A stretch of DNA of 24,532 nt from Stenotrophomonas sp. (GTDB taxonomy: Bacteria > Pseudomonadota > Gammaproteobacteria > Xanthomonadales > Xanthomonadaceae), in assembly GCA_003248565.1 (NCBI GenBank), contig QFOV01000084.1, positions 1-24,532 on the forward strand, given 5' to 3'. This document shows positions 18,101 to 24,532 of this stretch, piece after piece; the stretch's first letter is position 1, and each line of letters starts with the position of its first letter. The translations under genes and the position numbers were made by a program. Below the pieces are notes generated by a model. That model had not been told where the DNA came from. It worked only from the letters and a program-made list of their open reading frames with translations, and made no database searches.

Positions 18101-18286
18101 GCCAATGCCCGTCACTCGCTGGGTACCGGCGTCATCGGTGGCATGTTGTTCGCCACCGTGATCGGCGTGTTGCTGATCCCGCTGTTCTTCGTGAGCGTGC
18201 GGCGCATGCTCGGCGACAAGCTGGACGAACAGTCCAAGGAGTACATCGCGCAGCACAAGGTGCACGCGATCCAGAAGGACCGTTGA
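15122..18286 (+). CDS. RND multidrug efflux transporter (HAE-1 family)
   Basis: AcrB-type proton-driven drug exporter of the inner membrane; 1054 residues, the normal length. The N-terminus MPKFFIEHPVFAWVVAILI is typical of the first transmembrane helix of the family. Proton-relay residues are present: D407 and D408 in GIVVDDAIVVIENVER (identical numbering to E. coli AcrB), K938 in GLAAKNAILIVEFA, and R970 in LRFRPILMTSFAF. The two large periplasmic loops and the internal duplication are intact. It starts 12 bases after the adaptor gene and ends in front of a strong terminator. Substrates are not predictable from sequence; drugs, dyes or detergents are typical for the family. Confidence 0.95.
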   Translation: MPKFFIEHPVFAWVVAILISLGGVISILNLGIESYPSVAPPQVTVTANYPGASASTAEKSVTQVIEQQLTGIDNLMYFSSSSSSTGRVTITLTFDSGTDADIAQVQVQNKVSLATPRLPSEVTKQGVVVAKANAGFLMAIGVRSDDGTVDRDALNDIVGARVLEQVSRVPGVGSTQQFGSEYAMRVWLNPEKLQGYHLSATDVYNAIGTQNLQFAAGSVGGDPAPNGQAFTATVAAEGRYSSPEEFENTILRANNDGSVVKLKDVATVSFGASNYGFDTKYNGKPVAVFAIQLLPGANALDVSEAVRSKMDELAPSFPPGVSWFTPYDSTTFVTISIEEVVHTLVEAIILVFLVMLVFLQNFRATIIPTLVIPVALLGTFMGMLAIGFTINQLTLFAMVLAIGIVVDDAIVVIENVERIMTEEKLDPKPATQKAMGQITGAVVAITVVLAAVFIPSALQPGASGEIYKQFALTIAMAMAFSALLALTFTPALCAAFLKPTHNDNPNWVYRTFNKYYGKLEKSYVGTVGGVIKHAPRWLMVFALLLVLCGFLFTRLPGSFLPEEDQGYALAIVQLPPGATKTRTSAVFDQLLGTLQDEDAFEGLMQITGFSFIGAGENVGMAFVRLKDWSERKETAPEFIQKMNQKAYGIKDAQIFFVNLPTVQGLGQFGGFDMWLQDRTGAGQDALMDARNTLLGAASQDKSLVGVRPNTLENAPQLQLKVDRVQAQAMGVSVNDVYTAIQMMLAPVYVNDFFYGGRIKRVNMQADAAYRTGPESLNSYFVPSSLSKDATGQPAMIPLSAVVKSEWIYAPPALNRYNGYSAVNIVGAPAPGGSSGQAMSTMERLVHDDLPVGFGFDWSGMSYQEILAGNAATLLMVLSIVVVFLCLAALYESWSIPVSVLLVVPIGILGAVVFSLLRGLPNDLYFKIGMVTVIGLAAKNAILIVEFAVEQRAAGKTLREATIEAAHLRFRPILMTSFAFILGVLPMAISTGAGANARHSLGTGVIGGMLFATVIGVLLIPLFFVSVRRMLGDKLDEQSKEYIAQHKVHAIQKDR

Positions 18287-18291
18287 TAGAA

Positions 18292-18320
18292 AAGCCCCGG
18301 CACTGCCGGGGCTTTTTTTT
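18292..18320 (+). terminator. Intrinsic terminator of the tetR-RND operon
   Basis: AGCCCCGGC-ACT-GCCGGGGCT followed by eight T residues, five bases after the transporter stop codon. A 9-bp perfect GC-rich stem with a U-tract makes this a strong rho-independent terminator on the plus strand. Confidence 0.95.
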
Positions 18321-18329
18321 GGGGGCCCT

Positions 18330-18394
18330 GTAGTGCCGAGCCATGCTCGGCAAGGGGCTTTCCCGGTAACGCCCCTGCCGAGCATGGCTCGGCA
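18330..18394. repeat. SMAG dimer (two inverted GTAG hairpin repeats)
   Basis: The first unit, 18330-18352, is GTAG, then TGCCGAGC-CAT-GCTCGGCA. The second, 18376-18394, is the same stem inverted, but its outer end reads CACC instead of CACTAC, so its GTAG terminus is degraded. Between them AAGGGGC pairs with GCCCCT, so the two units can fold into one long hairpin with a single bulge. This is the dimeric form of the GTAG-ended repeats known from Stenotrophomonas maltophilia. It lies directly after the RND terminator. Confidence 0.88.
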
Positions 18395-18426
18395 CCGCCC
18401 TCCGCCGGCCCCAAAATCCACAAAAG

Positions 18427-18445
18427 ACCCCGGCAAAGCCGGGGT
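18427..18445. terminator. Probable bidirectional terminator
   Basis: ACCCCGGC-AAA-GCCGGGGT, an 8-bp perfect stem. On plus it is followed by TTGTTATT and on minus by CTTTTG, so it could stop transcription from either side. The more likely client is the acyl-CoA dehydrogenase transcript on minus, which ends about 165 bases earlier and has no closer terminator with a U-run. Confidence 0.65.
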
Positions 18446-18458
18446 TTGTTATTGCAGC

Positions 18459-18559
18459 TTGTGGGAGCGGAATAAGCCACGAAGCTCGTATCCCATCAGA
18501 TTGCGGGCTTGATTGGCCACCCAGCGCTTTCGGCTTCGCGGCTCACGCCGCTCCTACAC
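18459..18559. repeat. Inverted pair of REP-like elements (pair B)
   Basis: Copies at 18459-18485 (plus) and 18533-18559 (minus) each match 24 of 27 positions of the copy at 5918-5944, sharing the core GGAGCGG and the closing CGAAGC. They flank a 47-base spacer without further obvious symmetry. The arrangement (head-to-head pair between convergent genes) mirrors pair A, so this is one dispersed family present twice in the window. Confidence 0.82.
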
Positions 18560-18583
18560 GAGCCACATTGCCAGGAAAGCCTC

Positions 18584-18606
18584 TGCCGAGCATGGCTCGG
18601 CACTAC
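18584..18606 (-). repeat. SMAG monomer (GTAG hairpin repeat)
   Basis: Read on the minus strand it is a perfect GTAG unit: GTAG, then TGCCGAGC-CAT-GCTCGGCA, identical to 18330-18352. Its GTAG end lies four bases beyond the stop codon of the acyl-CoA dehydrogenase, so it will be transcribed as part of that mRNA's 3' end. It has no U-run and is therefore more likely an mRNA 3'-end structure than a terminator. Confidence 0.88.
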
Positions 18607-18610
18607 AGGT

Positions 18611-19759
18611 TTAGCGCACGCCAGTTTCGTTGCGGGCGATGACCAGGCGCTGGATTTCAGAGGTGCCTTCGTAGATCTCGGTGATCTTGGCATCGCGGAA
18701 ATAACGTTCCAGCGGCATTTCCTTGGAATAACCCATGCCGCCGTGGATCTGCACGGCCTGGTGGGCGATCCACATCGCTGCTTCCGACGCGGTCAGCTTG
18801 GCCACGGCCGCTTCGGTCGAGAAACGCTTGCCCTGCGACTTGGTCCAGGCTGCACGCAAGGTCAGCAGCATGGCTGCGTCGAGCTTGCACTTCATGTCGG
18901 CGATCTTGGCCTGGATCATCTGGAAGCTGCCGATCGGTGCGCCGAACGACTTGCGCTCCTTCACATAGGCAAGCGAGGCTTCATAGGCCGCGCGGGCGAT
19001 ACCCACCGCCTGCGAAGCAATGCCGATGCGCCCCGAATCCAGCAGGCTCATCGCGATCTTGAAGCCCTCGCCCTCCTTGCCGATCACATCTTCCGCTGCA
19101 GCGACGTAGTCCTGGAACTCGATCTCGCAGGTCGCCGATGCACGCACGCCGAGCTTGGGCTCGGTCTTGCCGCGACCGAAGCCCGGCTTGCTGGTGTCGA
19201 TCATGAAAGCGGTGATGCCGCGCGAGCGCTGTTCCGGATCGGTCATCGCAAACAACACGATGTAACGCGCGACTGGGCCGGAAGTGATCCAGCTCTTCTG
19301 GCCGTTGATCACGAACGAACCGTCCGCCTGCTTGACCGCACGGCAGCGCATGGCAGTCGCGTCGGAGCCGGACTGCGATTCGGTCAGCGCGAACGCGCCG
19401 ATCTCGCGGCCTTCGGCAATCGCCCGCACATAGGTCTGCTTCTGTGCTTCGGTGCCATGGCCCAGCACCGCGTTGCAGAACAGCGAATTGTTGACCGACA
19501 TGATCGTGGCATGCGCCGCGTCTGCCGCCGATACCTCGACGATGGCCAGCACGCTGGAAACCGGGTCCATGCCCGAGCCGCCGTATTCAACCGGCACCTC
19601 GATGCCCATCAAGCCGTTCTCACCCAGCAGGCGGATGTTTTCCAGCGGGTACTCGCCGGTGGCGTCGAAGTGCTCGGCGCTGGGGGCGATCTTTTCTTTG
19701 GCGATACGACGCGCGACGTCCTGCAGCATCAGCTGCTCGTCGGAATAACTGAAATCCAC
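18611..19759 (-). CDS. Acyl-CoA dehydrogenase (short-chain/butyryl type)
   Basis: FAD-dependent oxidation of acyl-CoA to 2-enoyl-CoA, passing electrons to ETF; 382 residues, normal for the SCAD/isovaleryl-type group. Seen: FALTESQSGSDA (FAD and substrate loop, about 116-127), INGQKSWITSG (about 149-159), SFGAPIGSFQMIQ, and IHGGMGYSKEMPLERYFRDAK. The C-terminal YEGTSEIQRLVIAR carries E364, the usual catalytic base of the short/medium-chain enzymes. The start is GTG at 19759, backed by a strong GGGAGGGG ribosome binding site (19764-19771). It is transcribed alone, divergent from the ArsR/methyltransferase operon. The exact substrate (butyryl, 2-methylbutyryl, isobutyryl) cannot be told from sequence. 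Confidence 0.92.
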   Translation of the reverse strand: MDFSYSDEQLMLQDVARRIAKEKIAPSAEHFDATGEYPLENIRLLGENGLMGIEVPVEYGGSGMDPVSSVLAIVEVSAADAAHATIMSVNNSLFCNAVLGHGTEAQKQTYVRAIAEGREIGAFALTESQSGSDATAMRCRAVKQADGSFVINGQKSWITSGPVARYIVLFAMTDPEQRSRGITAFMIDTSKPGFGRGKTEPKLGVRASATCEIEFQDYVAAAEDVIGKEGEGFKIAMSLLDSGRIGIASQAVGIARAAYEASLAYVKERKSFGAPIGSFQMIQAKIADMKCKLDAAMLLTLRAAWTKSQGKRFSTEAAVAKLTASEAAMWIAHQAVQIHGGMGYSKEMPLERYFRDAKITEIYEGTSEIQRLVIARNETGVR

Positions 19760-19763
19760 AACA

Positions 19764-19796
19764 CCCCTCCCAGGGCCTGATCAAGTTGCGATTGTA
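19764..19796 (-). promoter_or_regulatory. Ribosome binding site and probable -10 of the acyl-CoA dehydrogenase gene
   Basis: On minus, a TACAAT hexamer at 19796-19791 is followed by the strong Shine-Dalgarno GGGAGGGG at 19771-19764 and the GTG start at 19759. This would give a leader of about 25 bases. No good -35 is seen 17 bases upstream, so the promoter part is tentative, while the ribosome binding site is clear. Confidence 0.45.
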
Positions 19797-19829
19797 ACCA
19801 TCGCCACCGCATTCAGCCTATGCATCGCC

Positions 19830-19858
19830 TTGACCGAAACTGGCAACACGGCCAAAAT
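19830..19858 (+). promoter_or_regulatory. Probable sigma-70 promoter of the sahR-metH operon
   Basis: TTGACC at 19830-19835, 17 bases of spacer, then CAAAAT at 19853-19858 (5/6 and 4/6 matches to the sigma-70 consensus). Transcription would begin near 19865, inside the long dyad described next, leaving a leader of about 20 bases. Confidence 0.45.
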
Positions 19859-19886
19859 ATCTCTATATCGCGATAGGTAGATATTT
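19855..19886. promoter_or_regulatory. 32-bp dyad, probable operator of the ArsR/methyltransferase regulator
   Basis: Arms AAATATCT (19855-19862) and AGATATTT (19879-19886) surround the palindrome TATCGCGATA (19866-19875). All share one axis, with 26 of 32 positions symmetric. It contains ATATC twice on the left and GATAG and GATAT on the right, so two overlapping sites may exist. It spans from the -10 region to the base before the ATG, where a bound repressor would block transcription. The AT-rich GATAT half-site style fits ArsR-family operators. Binding by the neighbouring regulator is inferred. Confidence 0.72.
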
Positions 19887-20816
19887 ATGGATCTGGAAGA
19901 CTGGTCAACCCGTCTGAAAGTGTTCGCCGATGCGACGCGCGTGCGTCTGCTGACGTTGCTGGAACAGGAAGAATTGACGGTGGCCGAGCTGTCGGCCATC
20001 ACCACGCTGGCGCAGCCACGCGTCTCCACCCATCTGGCCCGGCTCAAGGAAGCCGGCCTGGTGCGTGACCGTCGTGCAGGCGTCTCGGCGTACTACCGCT
20101 TTGACGAGGCCGCACTGGACCCGGCACAGCGCGCATTGTGGCATGCACTGAGCACCGGCAGCGACGACCCCTTGCTGCGCCAGGATGCCGAACGCGTACC
20201 GGCCGTACTGGCCATGCGCGCCGCCGACCAGAACTGGGCCGACAGCGTCGCTGGCGACATGGAACGCCACTACTCGCCGGGCCGCACCTGGGAAGCGATG
20301 GCGCGCAGCGCCCTGCCCTTGCTGGAAACCGGCGACGTGCTCGACATCGCCTCCGGCGACGGTGTACTGGCCGAGCTGTTGGCCCCGCACGCACAGCGCT
20401 ATGTCTGCATTGATACCAGTGCACGCGTGGTTGCCGCCGCCAGCGAACGCCTGCGCAAGCTGCCGAATGTGGAAGTGCTGGAAGGTGACATGCACAAGCT
20501 GCCATTCGCCGATGGCAGCTTCGATCTGGTCGTATTGATGCATGCCCTCACCTACTCCAGCCACCCGGCCAAGGCCGTGGCCGAATGCGCCCGCGTGCTG
20601 CGCCCGCAAGGCCGGCTGATGCTGTGCAGCCTGGCACGCCATGAGCACAAGGTTGCGGTCGAAGCCTATGGCCACGTCAACCTTGGCTTCACCGGCAAGG
20701 AACTGCGCAAGTTCGTCGAGAAGGCCGGACTGGAAGTCTCCAGCCTGGAGACCGTCACCCGCGAGAAGCGTCCGCCGCATTTCGAAGTGATTTCCCTGAT
20801 CGCGTACCAACCCTGA
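19887..20816 (+). CDS. sahR: ArsR-family HTH / SAM-dependent methyltransferase fusion, SahR-like regulator
   Basis: A 309-residue two-domain protein. Residues about 1-85 form an ArsR winged helix (FADATRVRLLTLLEQEELTVAELS; AQPRVSTHLARLKEAGLVRDRR). Residues about 130-250 form a class I methyltransferase fold with motif I VLDIASGDG (D153-G159) and LPFADGSFDLVVLMHAL further on. Proteins with this build include SahR, a proteobacterial regulator of methionine-cycle genes that responds to S-adenosylhomocysteine. The symbol is assigned on architecture plus the adjacent metH genes, not on a database match. A weak AGGT site precedes the ATG, overlapping the long dyad. It is first in an operon, 21 bases before the first metH part. 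No metal-binding cysteines typical of arsenic sensors are visible in the HTH domain. Confidence 0.78.
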   Translation: MDLEDWSTRLKVFADATRVRLLTLLEQEELTVAELSAITTLAQPRVSTHLARLKEAGLVRDRRAGVSAYYRFDEAALDPAQRALWHALSTGSDDPLLRQDAERVPAVLAMRAADQNWADSVAGDMERHYSPGRTWEAMARSALPLLETGDVLDIASGDGVLAELLAPHAQRYVCIDTSARVVAAASERLRKLPNVEVLEGDMHKLPFADGSFDLVVLMHALTYSSHPAKAVAECARVLRPQGRLMLCSLARHEHKVAVEAYGHVNLGFTGKELRKFVEKAGLEVSSLETVTREKRPPHFEVISLIAYQP

Positions 20817-20837
20817 CCCCACAATCCGGCCCGCCCT

Positions 20838-21917
20838 ATGCAAGCCCTCCCCTGGCTCCACCCCGAACGCGTCGACAAGCTGCTCGGCGCCTTGGCCAAG
20901 CGCATCCTGATCATCGATGGTGCGATGGGCACGATGATCCAGCGCCATCGTCTTGAAGAAGACGACTACCGGGGAGCACGCTTCAGCGGCGGCTTTGACA
21001 GCCAGCACGCACATGGTGCCGGCTGCGGGCATGACCTCAAGGGCAACAACGACCTGCTCCTGCTGACCAGACCGGACGTGATCGCCGGCATCCACAGTGC
21101 CTATCTGGATGCCGGCGCCGACCTGCTGGAAACCAACACCTTCAACGCCACCTCGGTCAGCCAGGCCGACTACCACCTTGAACATCTGGTCTACGAGTTG
21201 AACAAGGCAGGCGCCCAGATCGCCCGCCACTGCTGCGACGCGGTCGAAGCCACAAACCCGGACAAGCCACGCTTCGTGATCGGCGTGCTTGGCCCGACCA
21301 GCCGCACCGCGTCGATCAGCCCGGACGTGAATGATCCTGGCTTCCGCAACACCAGCTTCGATGAGCTGCGCGCGACTTACCGCGAGGCCATCGATGGCCT
21401 GATCGATGGTGGCGCCGACACGCTGATGGTGGAAACCATCTTCGACACGCTCAACGCCAAAGCCGCCTTGTTCGCCATCGAGGAAGTATTCGATGCGCGC
21501 GGTGGACGCCTGCCGGTCATGATCTCCGGCACCATCACCGATGCCTCCGGCCGCACCTTGTCCGGGCAGACCGCCGAAGCCTTCTACGCTTCGGTCTCGC
21601 ACAGCCAACCGCTCTCGATCGGCTTCAACTGCGCCTTGGGTGCCACCGACATGCGCCCGCACGTGGAAACGCTGTCGCAGGTATCCAGCGGCTACGTCAG
21701 CGCGCATCCGAATGCCGGCCTGCCCAACGCCTTTGGCGAGTACGACGAAACGCCCGAGGAAATGGCGACCACGCTGAAGGAGTTCGCCCAGTCCGGCCTG
21801 CTCAACCTGGTCGGCGGCTGTTGCGGTACGTCGCCCGATCACATCCGTGCCATTGCCGAAGCCGTTGCGGGGCTGCCGCCACGTGTGCTGCCGGTGGCGG
21901 CGGACAAGGCCGCCTGA
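20838..21917 (+). CDS. metH: Methionine synthase, homocysteine-binding half (split MetH)
   Basis: Homocysteine S-methyltransferase module of cobalamin-dependent methionine synthase, 359 residues, equivalent to the first third of the 1,227-residue E. coli MetH. Seen: ILIIDGAMGTMIQ (23-35), NNDLLLLTRPDVI, ETNTFNATSVSQADY, and the zinc ligands C265 (FNCALG) and C328/C329 (GGCCGT). It ends right after the zinc domain, where the fused enzyme has a linker to the folate domain, so the split respects a domain border and both parts should fold. No clear ribosome binding site precedes the ATG. The folate and cobalamin modules are encoded from 22530, after an SDR-like gene, and the two must associate to work. 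Confidence 0.93.
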   Translation: MQALPWLHPERVDKLLGALAKRILIIDGAMGTMIQRHRLEEDDYRGARFSGGFDSQHAHGAGCGHDLKGNNDLLLLTRPDVIAGIHSAYLDAGADLLETNTFNATSVSQADYHLEHLVYELNKAGAQIARHCCDAVEATNPDKPRFVIGVLGPTSRTASISPDVNDPGFRNTSFDELRATYREAIDGLIDGGADTLMVETIFDTLNAKAALFAIEEVFDARGGRLPVMISGTITDASGRTLSGQTAEAFYASVSHSQPLSIGFNCALGATDMRPHVETLSQVSSGYVSAHPNAGLPNAFGEYDETPEEMATTLKEFAQSGLLNLVGGCCGTSPDHIRAIAEAVAGLPPRVLPVAADKAA

Positions 21918-21927
21918 GGAACTCACG

Positions 21928-22529
21928 ATGAAGAAAATCCTGCTGGTTGGTGCCACTGGCACCCTGGGTTCGGCGGTTGCGCAGCATCTGCGGCAACGGC
22001 ATCAGGTCATCACTGCTTCGCGCTCGGATCCGCTGCACCGCGTTGATCTGGCTAGCGATGACAGCGTGACCGCGCTGCTGCAGGCGGTTGGCCCACTCGA
22101 CGCGATAGTCGCCACTACCGGTAGCGTCCACTTCGGGCCGGTGACGGGGATGAGCCCGGCGCAGTTCACGCAGGGATTGCACGACAAGCTGCTTGGGCAG
22201 GTGCGGCTGGCCTTGCTTGGCCAACACCATCTGCGCGATGGCGGCAGCATCACCTTGACCACCGGCATCCTGACCGAACAGCCGATCGCCCAAGGCGCCA
22301 GCGCCACCAGCGTCAATGCGGCGATCGAAGGTTTCGTGCGCGCTGCCGCCCTCGAACTGCCACGCAGCCTGCGCATCAACGCGGTGAGCCCCAGCGTGCT
22401 GAGCGAGGCGCTGGATGCGTATGGCGACTTCTTCCCCGGCTTTGAACCGGTCTCCGCCGCCCGCGCCGCGCTGGCCTACCAGCGCAGCATCGACGGCATC
22501 GCCAATGGACAGGTTTTCAAGGTCTGGTA

Positions 22530-22530
<1 letters not shown>
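21928..22530 (+). CDS. Short SDR-fold protein without the canonical catalytic Tyr/Lys
   Basis: A 200-residue Rossmann-fold protein. The N-terminal KKILLVGATGTLGSAV has the SDR nucleotide motif (GATGTLG, 8-14), and TTGSVHFGPV corresponds to the NNAG region. The usual YxxxK catalytic pair is absent: by alignment with the KAAVEGF helix, A126 and N130 take those places. The segment INAVSPSVLSEAL near the end is typical of SDRs. It resembles a small family annotated only as short-chain dehydrogenase, so substrate and even enzyme activity are unknown. The ATG at 21928 has a GAGGAA site six bases upstream. It starts 10 bases after metH part 1 and its TAA overlaps the ATG of metH part 2. Confidence 0.85.

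Positions 22531-24532
<2,002 letters not shown>

Noticed and set aside
13928..18286. Assignment to a specific named Sme pump
   Set aside because: Gene order (co-directional TetR, adaptor, transporter, no outer-membrane factor) limits the options, but sequence alone without a search does not decide between them.
13799..18436. A 1,545-codon open frame on minus, opposite the adaptor and RND transporter genes
   Set aside because: Same codon-aligned antisense effect. It runs straight through two well-defined genes and the terminator, and its translation is low-complexity (Gly, His, Asp, Arg).
19887..20816. Arsenic-responsive ArsR with an arsenite methyltransferase role
   Set aside because: No Cys-rich metal site is visible in the HTH domain or near the methyltransferase motif, no ars genes are nearby, and the context is methionine synthesis.
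19905..21962. A 685-codon open frame on minus, opposite sahR and the first metH part
   Set aside because: Codon-aligned shadow of two convincing genes; no recognisable motif and no ribosome binding site.

Overview
The window is a stretch of GC-rich gammaproteobacterial chromosome that fits Stenotrophomonas (Xanthomonadaceae). The clearest genus marker is a set of short hairpin repeats around 18330-18606. They carry a terminal GTAG followed by a TGCCGAGC/GCTCGGCA stem, the signature of the Stenotrophomonas SMAG repeats. The gene content agrees: a 180-kDa-class NAD-glutamate dehydrogenase, an RND pump with a linked TetR regulator, kynurenine 3-monooxygenase, and a methionine synthase split into two genes. 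No insertion sequence, prophage, CRISPR array, rRNA or tRNA gene was seen. No gene inside the window looks broken; the first and last genes are cut only by the window edges.

Layout. (1) 1-4180, plus strand: the 3' end of kmo, then sbcB (exonuclease I), a DUF2461/TIGR02453 protein, a SRPBCC-fold protein and a small DUF2939-type membrane-anchored protein. The first three overlap at stop/start codons. (2) 4196-13019, minus strand: a flavin-containing monooxygenase very like bacterial trimethylamine monooxygenase, with a long upstream region holding an inverted REP pair; a cytosolic 5'-nucleotidase and NAD kinase; a 131-bp inverted repeat; and the 4.9-kb gdhB with its own terminator. (3) 13266-18286, plus strand: a tetR / membrane-fusion lipoprotein / RND transporter operon whose repressor gene appears to have a very short or absent leader and a dyad over its -10 box. 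(4) 18287-18610: a non-coding block of terminators, SMAG and REP elements between convergent genes. (5) 18611-19759, minus strand: a short-chain-type acyl-CoA dehydrogenase. (6) 19887-24532, plus strand: an ArsR-HTH/methyltransferase fusion resembling SahR, followed in one operon by the homocysteine half of MetH, a short SDR-fold protein lacking the usual catalytic Tyr/Lys, and the folate/cobalamin half of MetH, which runs off the window.

The most interesting part is region 6. A 32-bp dyad (26 symmetric positions, nested arms on one axis) sits between a good -35 box and the regulator's ATG, touching the start codon. The regulator has a SAM/SAH-type fold and heads an operon encoding both halves of the enzyme that remakes methionine from homocysteine. 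This is a plausible self-contained feedback circuit for the methyl cycle, and the SDR-like protein between the MetH halves has no assigned role. A second notable item is the Tmm-like monooxygenase in an organism group not usually discussed for methylamine oxidation.
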